From positions 1-64,000 of the forward strand of contig JBFFMJ010000009.1 of assembly GCA_041554195.1 (NCBI GenBank): a stretch of DNA of 64,000 nt. The letters run 5' to 3'. The notes beneath the pieces are model-generated. The model was given only the letters and a program-made list of their open reading frames with translations, made no database searches and was not told the DNA's origin. The position numbers and the translations under genes were made by a program. The stretch comes from JAPHSX01 sp041554195 (GTDB taxonomy: Bacteria > Pseudomonadota > Gammaproteobacteria > Thiohalomonadales > Thiohalomonadaceae). Position 1 is the first letter of the stretch. Each line of letters opens with the position of its first letter. Shown here piece after piece: positions 36,641 to 46,822 of the stretch.

Positions 36641-36886
36641 ATGCAAGCCGATAGCCCGGTCAAGCCCGTCTATCAGGTCGTGACGGTGGAAAAGATCGAC
36701 ACCCCTGATGGGATGCCTGGCAGCAACTGGCATCGCTACGTGATACGGCGGAAAAACTCTGAGATTGAGGGCATGAAGCCCGGCACACTGAACAGCGTTA
36801 CCGCACACGCTGAAAGTGTGGCCGAAGATCTTAATCTGCGTGCCGGCGGTCTTGCCAGCGCCTATGCGGCACGAAAGCGCACGTAA
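36641..36886 (+). CDS. Small protein coupled to rhlE (unknown)
   Basis: An 81-residue protein beginning two bases after the rhlE stop, so surely co-translated. It has a YQVVTVEKIDTPDG strand, SNWHRYVIRRKNSEIEGMKPG and a helical end with LNLRAGGLASAYAARK. No family is recognised. A close physical or regulatory tie to RhlE is inferred only from the position. Confidence 0.65.
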   Translation: MQADSPVKPVYQVVTVEKIDTPDGMPGSNWHRYVIRRKNSEIEGMKPGTLNSVTAHAESVAEDLNLRAGGLASAYAARKRT

Positions 36887-37226
36887 TACTTTTGCACTTA
36901 CCATTTCGGGTTGCCTGAAATGGTCTCATCCCTGATCACCTCAACGCTACTGGAGCAGTCTGGTTGCGGTGATTTGGTCTTAATGAGACGGCAACATATC
37001 CTCTCTCTTTTCCTCCAATCTGCAGCTCTCTTCAGTTACTGCAAAGCTGAGCCGATTCTGAGCCTTTATCCGTTGACGTACCCCTTGTCTCTCTTTAGGT
37101 AAGACCCATTTTACTAGGGCCGCTTAACAGGCTAGTATCGCTTATCGATAATAAGTGGATATAAGAATTGGCTCGCGGGATTTGTGACAGGATTTACGGT
37201 CGATGCAAGGGCTCCTAGAGGGATGC
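36887..37226. other. Gene-free stretch
   Basis: About 340 bases. CTTATCGATAATAAG near 37139-37153 is nearly palindromic and could be an operator for the MBL gene. Otherwise nothing. Confidence 0.35.
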
Positions 37227-38075
37227 ATGAGAGAAGTACATAACAATCCCGGGTCATTTAAGCTGTCCAATAACGGTGAACTGACGATATTCTTCGTGGG
37301 CTGTGGCTCGGCCTTCAGTCGCAGCATGAATCAGACCAACCTGTTGGTGGTTAAGGGCGATCAGCATCTACTGGTGGACTGTGGCACCAAGGCTCCTCAG
37401 GCACTGCACGACCAGAAAATCGAACCCGCTGAGATAGCAAATTTTCTCATCACGCACACCCACGCCGACCATATCGGTGGCTTGGAGGAGATGATGATGG
37501 TTAACCGCTATATCACCGGTAATAAGCCGAATATCATCATTAATGATGAGTTCGAGGACATCCTGTGGAACCACTCCCTGCGCGGTGGAAGCGCCTATTC
37601 TGAGGTACATGAAGGGCAACCGCTTGATTTTAAAGACTTCTGGCAGGTGATTCGCCCCAGCAGGGTCGCCGATATTGAGCGCGATACCTGGGGGGCCCGG
37701 CTCGGTGAGCTCGACATCAAGATGCCGCGCACCAAGCACTTTCCGGATAACGCGCAGTCGTGGCGTGACTCCTTCTGGAGCTGTGGCGTGCTGCTGGATG
37801 AGCGTGTGCTCTTCACCTCCGATACGCGGTTTGATCCGCAGTTACTCCTCGATTTCGATGAACGCTACGGCCTGGAGTACATCTTTCACGACTGCCAGTT
37901 CTTTACCGGGGGGGTGCACGCCTCGCTGGAGGAGCTGGCCACTCTCCCCGCCTCGCTGAAGCGCAAAATGGTACTGATGCACTACGCGGACAACTGGCAG
38001 CAATACGCGGCCCGGGTGCGTGAGGCGGGCTTCCACTCCTTTGCCAAACAGAGCCACAGCTACATCTTCGAGTAA
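37227..38075 (+). CDS. MBL-fold metallo-hydrolase
   Basis: About 282 residues from the ATG at 37227 (GAGGG seven bases ahead). Beta-lactamase-fold motifs are intact: LLVDCGTKAPQAL, THTHADHIGG, TKHFPDN, FTSDTRFDP and a late MHYADNW. Metal site and spacing suit a phosphodiesterase or RNase Z-like enzyme; the substrate is unknown. An ABC-class ATPase gene follows 100 bases on. Confidence 0.88.
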   Translation: MREVHNNPGSFKLSNNGELTIFFVGCGSAFSRSMNQTNLLVVKGDQHLLVDCGTKAPQALHDQKIEPAEIANFLITHTHADHIGGLEEMMMVNRYITGNKPNIIINDEFEDILWNHSLRGGSAYSEVHEGQPLDFKDFWQVIRPSRVADIERDTWGARLGELDIKMPRTKHFPDNAQSWRDSFWSCGVLLDERVLFTSDTRFDPQLLLDFDERYGLEYIFHDCQFFTGGVHASLEELATLPASLKRKMVLMHYADNWQQYAARVREAGFHSFAKQSHSYIFE

Positions 38076-38177
38076 CCTGAGGCTCCGCGTGCGCCGCTCG
38101 ACTCTCTGCTAAGGTATGGGTACGGGCACTGAACGACATCAGTGATGTCAATTTCAAGGCGTAGCAGGCGGTAGCAG

Positions 38178-39878
38178 ATGGAACGGTTAAGGGCACAGCT
38201 GGAATCAATCAATCGGAGCAACTACAAGGCCTATAAGGCGTTGGAGGGCGATTTTCAGTTTCCCGATTACCTGCTGCGTATCGACCACGTGCAGGGTGAC
38301 TCCTTTGCCGACCCCTCCCGCTGTCGCCTCTTCATCCCCGCTGAAACGGTCCATATTCCCGACTCACTCTATAGCAATCGCTGCCGCACCATTGCCCTTG
38401 AGGATTTTATTGGACGCCGTGTGGCGGCCGCGATTAAGCAAAAGACCAAGGGGCGACGCGGTTCGGGGCGCAGCGGTGAGGTGGCTATCGCCGCCTACGG
38501 TCAGCAGGTGCTGGAGCGAAATGCGGTACTGCTGAGAGAGGGGAATATTGAGCTACGCATCCAACTGGGGCTGCCGGCAGAGGGGCGTTCGGTAGCGGCC
38601 GCAGAGGCCATCATTATGTTGTTTGATGAGCTACCGACGGTGGTCGCGGCAGCGCTGCTCCCTTTTAATGACGACATCCCGCTTGTCGAAAACCATGTCG
38701 ATTCGGTTGAGGATCAGCAGGCGCTGCGCTCACAGCTCGCGGAACATGGCCTGGTAGCCTTTGTTGCCGATAATGCGATTTTGCCACGCCTCACAGGCAT
38801 CGATGAGCACCCGCTGCCCGATGCTGTGCCCTTTCAATCACCACCCTCGCTGCACGTTGAACTGCAGTCGCCACACTCCGGCGCTGTGCCGGGACTGGGT
38901 ATTCCCAAAGGCGTGAGCCTGATTGTCGGGGGTGGGTTTCACGGCAAGTCGACACTGCTACATGCCATCGAGCGAGGGGTCTATGATCACATTCCCGGCG
39001 ATGGTCGTGAGCGGGTGGTAAGTGATCCCAGCGCGGTAAAGATCCGCGCCGAGGATCGCCGCGCCATTAGTGGCGTCGACATCTCCCCCTTTATTAACAA
39101 CCTGCCGCAACAGCGTGATACTCACCGCTTCTCGACGCAGGATGCGAGTGGCAGCACCTCGCAGGCCGCCAATATTATGGAGGCGTTGGCGGTTGGGGCG
39201 AAAACGCTGCTGATTGATGAGGATACCTCGGCCACCAACTTCATGATTCGCGATGAGCGAATGCAGGCGCTGGTGGCAAAAGAGCAGGAACCGATCACCC
39301 CGCTACTGCATCGCATTCGTGACCTTAATAAGGAATGTGGTGTCTCGGTCACGCTGGTGATGGGCGGATCAGGGGACTACTTCGGCGTGGCCGATACGGT
39401 GATCATGATGGACAACTACATCGCCAGGGATGTTACCGCCGAGGCGCAAAAACTTGCTCACGATGTCATCCCCGGGGGTGTCGTCTTCCCATCATTGAAC
39501 GTGACGAATTTACGAAGAGTCGATCCGCGCTCACTCACCCCGCGCTACCGCAACCGCAGTGAGCGGGTGCAGGCGCTGGAGCGGCGTCTGTTGCGCTATG
39601 GGGCCAACGAGATTGACCTGAGCCGTGTTGAACAGCTTGCCGACAACGGCCAGCTGAGTGCCATCGGCTATCTCATCAGCCACTACTACCGGCAGAGCAG
39701 TGATAGCCCGCACCACGAACTCGACCTCGTTGAGGCGTTGCGAGAAGTGTATGATTGGGTCGAAGAGCAGGGGCTTGATAAGCTTCCCCCCTTCATTATG
39801 GGCACACTAGCCATGCCCCGTTTCTTCGAACTGGTAGCCACGGTGAACCGTATGCGTAACCTGCGTTTACTCGATTAA
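38178..39878 (+). CDS. Predicted ABC-class ATPase (MRB1590-like)
   Basis: A 566-residue cytoplasmic protein of the 'ABC-class ATPase' family. A specific N-terminal part holds YLLRIDHVQGDSFADPSRCRLFIP and GRRG-GRSGEV. The Walker A is GGGFHGKST (near residue 255), a signature-like ASGSTSQAANIMEA follows, and the Walker B is TLLIDEDTSATNFM. A C-terminal helical domain closes it. The trypanosome relative MRB1590 binds RNA; bacterial members are uncharacterised. Confidence 0.85.
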   Translation: MERLRAQLESINRSNYKAYKALEGDFQFPDYLLRIDHVQGDSFADPSRCRLFIPAETVHIPDSLYSNRCRTIALEDFIGRRVAAAIKQKTKGRRGSGRSGEVAIAAYGQQVLERNAVLLREGNIELRIQLGLPAEGRSVAAAEAIIMLFDELPTVVAAALLPFNDDIPLVENHVDSVEDQQALRSQLAEHGLVAFVADNAILPRLTGIDEHPLPDAVPFQSPPSLHVELQSPHSGAVPGLGIPKGVSLIVGGGFHGKSTLLHAIERGVYDHIPGDGRERVVSDPSAVKIRAEDRRAISGVDISPFINNLPQQRDTHRFSTQDASGSTSQAANIMEALAVGAKTLLIDEDTSATNFMIRDERMQALVAKEQEPITPLLHRIRDLNKECGVSVTLVMGGSGDYFGVADTVIMMDNYIARDVTAEAQKLAHDVIPGGVVFPSLNVTNLRRVDPRSLTPRYRNRSERVQALERRLLRYGANEIDLSRVEQLADNGQLSAIGYLISHYYRQSSDSPHHELDLVEALREVYDWVEEQGLDKLPPFIMGTLAMPRFFELVATVNRMRNLRLLD

Positions 39879-39946
39879 GGTTCGGCCATTGAGAGCCGCG
39901 CTACTGCCAGATACAAGTCCCGCCACCGTAGCGCCGATTTATTGAT

Positions 39947-40429
39947 ATGAACAAATCACTATTACTCAAGCAGATTCTGCAACAACTCACTACGCTTCAT
40001 CAGGTGGCGACCGATGCGGCGTTACAGGCCTACAACACCGCGACCCATGAAGAGAATGTGGCAGAGAATAAATACGACACCCTTGGTCTCGAGGCGGCCT
40101 ATTTAGCCCAGGGGCAATCGCAGAGGGTGGCTGAATGTGAGGCCGCCCTGGCTGCCTTCAACAAGCTGACGGCGGAGCCATTTTCTGAAGAGTCTCATAT
40201 TGCCATTGGGGCCTTGGTCGAGCTGAGGGATGAGCGGGGTGGTCAGCTGTCGCTCTTTATGGGGCCGGCGGCAGGTGGGGTGAAACTTACTTTTGATAAC
40301 AGGGATATTATTGTCATCACCCCGTCTGCTCCCCTCGGACAGCGCTTACTGGGCTGCGGTGTTGGTGATGAGGTTGAGATGACGGTGGGGAGTCAGAAAA
40401 GGCACTTTGAGGTCATGGCCGTCTATTAG
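39947..40429 (+). CDS. GreA/GreB-like transcription factor
   Basis: A 160-residue protein with an N-terminal helical hairpin (ATHEENVAENKYDTLGLEAAYLAQG) and a C-terminal FKBP-like GreA/B domain (IGALVELRD, ITPSAPLGQRLLGCGVGDEVEM). The hairpin tip lacks the full acidic DE pair arrangement of true Gre factors, so the protein may bind RNA polymerase without cleavage stimulation. Monocistronic. Confidence 0.75.
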   Translation: MNKSLLLKQILQQLTTLHQVATDAALQAYNTATHEENVAENKYDTLGLEAAYLAQGQSQRVAECEAALAAFNKLTAEPFSEESHIAIGALVELRDERGGQLSLFMGPAAGGVKLTFDNRDIIVITPSAPLGQRLLGCGVGDEVEMTVGSQKRHFEVMAVY

Positions 40430-40462
40430 CCATGAACGCATAGAAGTGCGTTGCAGCTCAGC

Positions 40463-40969
40463 TTATCGAATATCCTCAATACTCTGTGTCCGCAGAAAGA
40501 CTCGTGGGGTAATCAGTGCATACCCCTGTTGTTGCCAATGAACAAGCTCGGTGAAGGCCGAGGGAACGACCTCAATAAACTCATAAAAATCCTCTGTCTT
40601 ATAGTCGTAATCTCTCGCCGCAAAGCTGCAAACCTTGAACTCGACCCCGAGGGCGGCGTAGTAGCGCATACGCTCAACAACCTCCTTGTATTTTTCATAG
40701 TTTTTTTTGGCAATGGTCACAATCTCCGCGCCATGGATCACGACCTTCACCTCCACAGACTCGGGGTCAAAACTATAGGGTGGTGAGGTGAGCGGTTTGT
40801 AAAGTGCACGAACCCAGTGGAAGGCAGTAGCCATTTTCTCCGGGTGATCGAGGTAGAAGTCGTAGACGACTTTGGGCGCTTGATAGTCGGGTTCGATGTA
40901 ACGGGCAGACTCCGCGGCAACGAGCTGTCCAGTCCACAGAAGTAACACTGAAAGTAGCAAACTTTTCAT
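40463..40969 (-). CDS. Periplasmic DsrE-family protein
   Basis: About 168 residues from ATG 40969 with a signal peptide (LLLSVLLLWTGQLVAA). The mature protein has a DsrE/F-like fold: VVYDFYLDHPEKMATAF, VKVVIHGAEIVTIAKKN, YAALGVEFKVCSFAARDY and LITPRVF. The single Cys in FKVCSFAA sits where the persulfide Cys of DsrE-like proteins lies, and the export signal points to periplasmic sulfur chemistry. Partner genes are not seen. Confidence 0.8.
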   Translation of the reverse strand: MKSLLLSVLLLWTGQLVAAESARYIEPDYQAPKVVYDFYLDHPEKMATAFHWVRALYKPLTSPPYSFDPESVEVKVVIHGAEIVTIAKKNYEKYKEVVERMRYYAALGVEFKVCSFAARDYDYKTEDFYEFIEVVPSAFTELVHWQQQGYALITPRVFLRTQSIEDIR

Positions 40970-41582
40970 GGTTATTGCCCCCAGCCAGTTGAGATACCCG
41001 AGTATAGTCATCGACGTGTATGTCTGCCATGTGGCTGGCGTAGCAGGTGGGAGAGTCATCGGGCGTTCGAGTAAACTATCCCGGATGAAGAGTAAGGCTA
41101 TATCAATTGCCGTGAAGCTTAGTTATTTGCGACTGTTGGATGAATAGGGGGTAGTAACTAGAGAAGGTAAACCTGTGCAGAGAGCACGGCTAGCTATTTA
41201 TAATCGACGTTTTCTGTATTGTATATGCAGTTTGTGGGCATGAAAGATACTGCATCGCAAATAAATATAAAAAAATAAGGAAGATAGTCAGTTAATCATA
41301 CGCATTGATGGTGAAGGTCGATTTATCTAACTATGCGATGAACTGGGTGCCAGTGCTGCACAAGAAATACGGCATTTATCCACGAATTTTGTCACAGAAC
41401 AATTCGTAGAAAAAAATTAGATTTGAACGGCAAACGAATAGCTGGTCAAGCACTGCGGCCACAAGAGATGTGTCATGCGGTTGTTTTGGCTCCAGCTTCT
41501 CACATCTGTCGAGTTGATGGCAGTTCGTAGGGTTATTCTGTAATCTTGGTGCCCCTGTTGTTATTTAGGTGGAGTGTAATTC
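40970..41582. other. Gene-free stretch
   Basis: About 610 bases of AT-rich DNA. A 33-codon frame (ATG near 41308, VDLSNYAMNWVPVLHKKYG) has no recognisable relative. It may contain promoters for both flanking genes. Confidence 0.35.
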
Positions 41583-41918
41583 ATGGCGAAGATGGCTAAT
41601 TCGTTGCGTGACTGGCAGAACGAGACATTTGAGCAGACCTTTAAAACCGAAATGGAGGGTTTTAGAAAAGATGTGTTGCCACTGGACGAGGTGATTGGTG
41701 ACGGCAATACGGCTTATGATGGTGACCTCGGTGTGATTATCAACGAGGTGAGCGAAGATGAGCACTCTATTCGCGCTCGTGTCGGTGTCTTTTTCGCTGA
41801 GATTATTTCATGCTGCAGCTGCGGTGAAGGTGATCCCATAGAAGAGGCTTATTGCGAGATGGAAGTGAAGATTGATAAGACAACGGCAGAGGCAGCATTT
41901 ACCGTCATCAATAATTAA
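41583..41918 (+). CDS. Cys-rich protein of unknown function
   Basis: A 111-residue acidic cytoplasmic protein: helix LRDWQNETFEQTFKTEMEG, strand VIGDGNTAYDGDLGVIINEV, then ARVGVFFAEIISCCSCGEG and AYCEMEVKIDKTTAEAAF. Four Cys (CCSC plus one in YCEM) could bind a metal. No family is named. TTAGGTGGAG precedes the start. Confidence 0.6.
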   Translation: MAKMANSLRDWQNETFEQTFKTEMEGFRKDVLPLDEVIGDGNTAYDGDLGVIINEVSEDEHSIRARVGVFFAEIISCCSCGEGDPIEEAYCEMEVKIDKTTAEAAFTVINN

Positions 41919-42200
41919 AATAAATGTCTTTTCAATGATGCCTGTAATGATCCCGTTGCGGTGCTGCATGCAACAAGCCCCAGGAGAAGCAGTATCAATG
42001 GTTGATCTTCGATTATGTGATGAAGGATGTTAATGAGCTGGCTCGCGTCGTAGCGCCCCGGCCGAGAATTCCAGAAAACATTGCATTGCTTCGATAAGGA
42101 GTAGCGGCAATCAATGCGTTTTACCCGGCGATATCGAAGCCTTCGCACTCTTGATTAAAGTTGGGTAAACTCAGAGCTCTCCCTAGGCAGCCACTTCAAG

Positions 42201-42587
42201 ATGATCACCAAAATACTCCTCACCGCACTGGTTGTTCTCGCGGCACTGACCTTTATTCGACACAAAAATAGCCAGCGTAGAGAGCAGGAGTTAGTGCGTC
42301 AGGCCGAATTGGCCGCGGATCGCCGCACCGCGATGATTATTGCCATCGCGCTGGTGGTGCTTACCCTGCTGGTCTCCAGCACTATCTACTATTGGCATTG
42401 GCAGGATGAGCACCGCATCTTCACCGTGCAGGTGATTAACAGCCATACCGGGGCGGAGCAGAGCTACCATGTCTATCAGTCCGATATTGACGGACGGCGT
42501 TTTCGCACCATAGACGGCCGCTGGATCAACCTCGCGGATAGCGAGCGGATGGAGGTGCAGGAGGGCGTTGCGGATAGCAATCCGTAA
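42201..42587 (+). CDS. Two-helix membrane protein of unknown function
   Basis: A 128-residue protein with an N-terminal helix (residues 2-20), a charged linker (RHKNSQRREQELVRQAELAADRRTAM), a second helix (about 46-65) and a C-terminal domain with VQVINSHTGAEQSYHVYQSDIDGR and FRTIDGRWINLADSERMEV. The last block resembles small outer-leaflet domains but I cannot name it. The next gene, a methyltransferase-type protein, starts 70 bases on. Confidence 0.6.
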   Translation: MITKILLTALVVLAALTFIRHKNSQRREQELVRQAELAADRRTAMIIAIALVVLTLLVSSTIYYWHWQDEHRIFTVQVINSHTGAEQSYHVYQSDIDGRRFRTIDGRWINLADSERMEVQEGVADSNP

Positions 42588-42659
42588 GCTCCATCTGCAC
42601 AACCCGACTGCAACTCTCGCCCCTCCTTTTAACATCAGCGCCATCAGCACGAGGCAACA

Positions 42660-43334
42660 ATGAGACCCTGGAAATTAATCGATACGGCCTGCGTGCCCGG
42701 TGAGGGTAGCGAGCTGCGGCTCTATCGTCGCGGAGAAGAGTTCTCCATCAAGGCGGGGCCGATTGAGCTGATGAATAGCCGCGTCCATGGCTCGGAGGAT
42801 GCACTGGCCGAACTGGCCTGTAAGCAAATTGCCGAGCGCGTAGAGGCCCGCGTATTAATCGGTGGGCTGGGCATGGGGTACACGCTTGCCGCGGCACTAC
42901 AGCAGCTCGGGCCGCAGGCCGAGGTGGTGGTGGCCGAGCTGGTACCTGCCGTGGTGAGATGGAATCACGGTCCTTTGGCGGCACTGGCCGGACAGCCTCT
43001 GGATGATCCGCGGGTGTCGGTTCACCAGGGTGACGTGGCACAGCTCATCCGCGCAGAGCCGGGGGCGTACGATGCGATCCTGCTTGATGTGGACAACGGC
43101 CCGGAGGGGCTGACACGTAAGGAGAATGACGCCATCTACAGCGACAGCGGTCTGGCCGCGGCACTGGCCGCCCTACGAGCCGGTGGCGTGCTGGGGGTCT
43201 GGTCGATCAGCCCGGACCACGCCTTTAGTCAGCGGCTGCGTCGCTGTGGTTTTGCGGTAGAGGAGATCCGGGCGCGAGCCCGTGGCCGTCATGGTGGTGG
43301 GCGGCATATGATCTGGCTGGCGACGAAGAATTAG
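42660..43334 (+). CDS. Spermidine-synthase-fold SAM-dependent protein
   Basis: A 224-residue protein with a Rossmann-type SAM/decarboxy-SAM fold: ARVLIGGLGMGYTLAAAL (motif I), VVVAELVPAVV (motif II) and YDAILLDVDNGPEGL (motif IV). The N-terminal RRGEEFSIKAGPIELMNS is typical of the spermidine-synthase-like family that is often annotated as SpeE but lacks its full gatekeeping helix. True aminopropyl transfer is not certain. Confidence 0.75.
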   Translation: MRPWKLIDTACVPGEGSELRLYRRGEEFSIKAGPIELMNSRVHGSEDALAELACKQIAERVEARVLIGGLGMGYTLAAALQQLGPQAEVVVAELVPAVVRWNHGPLAALAGQPLDDPRVSVHQGDVAQLIRAEPGAYDAILLDVDNGPEGLTRKENDAIYSDSGLAAALAALRAGGVLGVWSISPDHAFSQRLRRCGFAVEEIRARARGRHGGGRHMIWLATKN

Positions 43335-43411
43335 AGAAATGCTTTTAATGTTTTCAACTTTTTTTGAGGTCAGTTGTGCGGTAGATCACCAGTCAGAGTG
43401 TGGCTGCGCGG

Positions 43412-43675
43412 CTAATCAGATAGATGCCCGTGGCTGGCAATAATCGCCTCAAACAGGGGGCGTAGTGCATCGAGATCCCGGTCACGGATGGGACGGGCCA
43501 ACTGTTCAAGCTGCATCGCCAACGACTCATCATTGAGTGCCAGCCGGGCGTGACGTTTTAACGCGACCACGGCATCATCCAGGTCAATCCCTGTCGTGAT
43601 CTCGGGAGCCTCAATAAAGCGGCTTGCACACTCGGTAAAGGTCTCAAAGGGGTTCTTCTGCTTAAGTAATGACAC
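43412..43675 (-). CDS. Small helical protein of unknown function
   Basis: An 87-residue cytoplasmic protein with a GTG start behind GGGAGG. Composition: NPFETFTECASRFIEAPE, DDAVVALKRHARL and QLARPIRDRDLDALRPLFEAI. Predominantly helical; no family is recognised. Confidence 0.55.
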   Translation of the reverse strand: MSLLKQKNPFETFTECASRFIEAPEITTGIDLDDAVVALKRHARLALNDESLAMQLEQLARPIRDRDLDALRPLFEAIIASHGHLSD

Positions 43676-43862
43676 GACGGCCTCCCGGATAGTTTGGTGG
43701 TTAAAATGGGTGCTTAGGATATAGCTCTGCCGAGCATAATTTCAAGCATTGTGCAGTGGCCGTTTTATGCTAATTCGTCAGTGGGAGTATCCTAGCGGCT
43801 TTCACGAACGGCCCCTACCACGTTACAATAGCCGCACCATAATAAAGAGAGATTGAGGCGCG

Positions 43863-44636
43863 ATGCCCGGCATGAATATCGACATAGTAATCGTCCTCCT
43901 GTTACTCGCCGTCGCGATGACACAACTGCTACTGCTCTACCGCTCGTTAACGGCTGAGCGAAGAGAACAGGCACTTGCCGAGCAACTGCAAGCAACGATG
44001 CAGCGCGAAGTACACGGCCTGTTCAATCAGTTCGAGTCCTACCAGTACCTACGCGACCGCCTTAACCTGCGCCAGGGCATGCCCTATACCACCGACTGGT
44101 CCGCCGCCCCCGACTTTCTCAAACTCATCGTCGAGCACAGCCTCGAGCAGAAACCTCAAACCATCGTCGAGTGCAGCAGTGGCCTCACCACCGTGATGCT
44201 GGCGCGATGCTGTGAGATGAATGGCCGTGGTGAAGTCATCAGTCTGGAGAATGGTGCCGAGTATGCAGCGAAGACTCGCGAACATGTTGCCCGTTACAAC
44301 CTGACACAACAGGCGACAGTGCTCGACGCGCCATTGGAAAAACAGCGGGTTAACGGTATTGAGTATGCGTGGTATGCCTCCGCAGCGATCCCGGACCGCA
44401 GTATCGATATGCTGGTGATCGACGGTCCCCCCGGATTTATCCAACGGCACTCACGCTATCCCGCCCTGCCGTTGTTGATCGACAAGTTAGCCGATGGTTG
44501 CATGGTCTTTATGGACGATGCCGCACGCCCTGATGAGAAAGAGATCGTGAAGATGTGGCAGCAACAGTATCCCGGACTGGAGCATTGTTATATCAATACT
44601 GAACGGGGGTGTTCGGTATTGACCCTCAAACGGTGA
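43863..44636 (+). CDS. Membrane-anchored class I methyltransferase-like protein
   Basis: A 257-residue protein with one N-terminal helix (IVIVLLLLAVAMTQLLLL) and a soluble SAM-fold domain: TIVECSSGLTTVMLARC (motif I), GEVISLENGAEYAA (motif II) and IDMLVIDGPPGF (motif IV). This pattern is that of Methyltransf_24-type enzymes. The membrane anchor suggests action on a lipid or glycan precursor; the substrate is unknown. Confidence 0.8.
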   Translation: MPGMNIDIVIVLLLLAVAMTQLLLLYRSLTAERREQALAEQLQATMQREVHGLFNQFESYQYLRDRLNLRQGMPYTTDWSAAPDFLKLIVEHSLEQKPQTIVECSSGLTTVMLARCCEMNGRGEVISLENGAEYAAKTREHVARYNLTQQATVLDAPLEKQRVNGIEYAWYASAAIPDRSIDMLVIDGPPGFIQRHSRYPALPLLIDKLADGCMVFMDDAARPDEKEIVKMWQQQYPGLEHCYINTERGCSVLTLKR

Positions 44637-44874
44637 TGCCCCAGTTGTTTGCAGAATAAGCAGAGTGAGGCTTGAGCGTAATGGGGGACTTTCCATGCCG
44701 CATCGCTCGTTACTCGTCACTATTTTATTTATTCCAATCTTAGCGGTCTTGCCATAAGAAAGGCCCAGCACAGCAATCTATGGCGCGGAAAGGCCATACC
44801 CCGTCGCGCTTCAGACCGGGGAGGCAGGCTCTTTTACCCACGCGGCAGTAATTTTATCGCCGCTCGGAGTGTCA

Positions 44875-44919
44875 CCGTAGGCTGGGCATGGCTGCCCAGC
44901 CTACGGCCTATATTTTTTT
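44875..44919 (+). terminator. Long perfect hairpin with T tract
   Basis: CCGTAGGCTGGGCA, loop TGGC, TGCCCAGCCTACGG, followed by seven T residues at 44913-44919. The GTAGGCTGGGC palindrome is a frequent dispersed repeat type in gammaproteobacteria, so this may be a repeat that also terminates transcription. The nearest plus-strand gene ends 240 bases earlier. Confidence 0.65.
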
Positions 44920-45063
44920 GATGACTGCAAATTCCTAGAAGATTGTTCTGGTAGTTACTCGGTGACTCTACATCGCAATGACTAATGTCGAGATCAGAAT
45001 GAAAACGGAGGGAGGAATTACATGTTCTACCATTGCTCCATTCTTAATTCCCCCGTCCACTGC

Positions 45064-45426
45064 TCATGCAGCAAAAAGTTGAGAGACATCAACGTAGATC
45101 AGGTACTCGTCAATCGTCTCACTCCCCCTTCGCAGCACATTGATGAAGGGGACTTCTAAGGTGCTGCCATCATGGCGTGTGTAACACACTTCTCCGCGGC
45201 AAATTGTTGCGCCGTCCAGCTCCCATACATCGAGTAGTTGATGTTTCAATCCGGCAATTCCCTGAAACAGTCCTGATACGGCCTCGCCGACCTGTGCGCG
45301 CTCGCTCATCAGAGGGGCATTGCCAAACCGGAACTGAACGTCGGGGGAGAGTTGCTGGAGAAATCCCTCGGTATCCTTTGCGTCGATGGTCGAAAATAGT
45401 TGTTCTACCCAGGCTGGAATGGCCAT
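45064..45426 (-). CDS. SnoaL/NTF2-like protein
   Basis: About 120 residues from ATG 45426 with GAGGAG nine bases upstream. It has the cone-shaped NTF2-like pattern: helix IPAWVEQLFSTIDAKDTEGFLQQLSPDVQFRFGN, later ICRGEVCYTRHDGSTLEVPFINVLRR and DEYLIYVDVSQLF. Such proteins are small hydrolases, isomerases or binding proteins; the ligand is unknown. Confidence 0.8.
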   Translation of the reverse strand: MAIPAWVEQLFSTIDAKDTEGFLQQLSPDVQFRFGNAPLMSERAQVGEAVSGLFQGIAGLKHQLLDVWELDGATICRGEVCYTRHDGSTLEVPFINVLRRGSETIDEYLIYVDVSQLFAA

Positions 45427-45493
45427 GGTTATCTCCTCATTGTTGCTGGTTGTCAAAGATGAATGATGTGTTGAGTACTATGGTGGGGTAGCG

Positions 45494-46818
<1,325 letters not shown>

Positions 46819-46822
<4 letters not shown>

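Noticed and set aside
38178..39878. ABC transporter ATP-binding subunit
   Set aside because: It has Walker motifs but no typical LSGGQ, no permease partner and a family-specific N-terminus. It fits the stand-alone ABC-class ATPases.
42660..43334. True spermidine synthase SpeE
   Set aside because: The SAM-type fold is present, but the protein is short and the N-terminal region and substrate-gating residues cannot be confirmed. No speD lies nearby.
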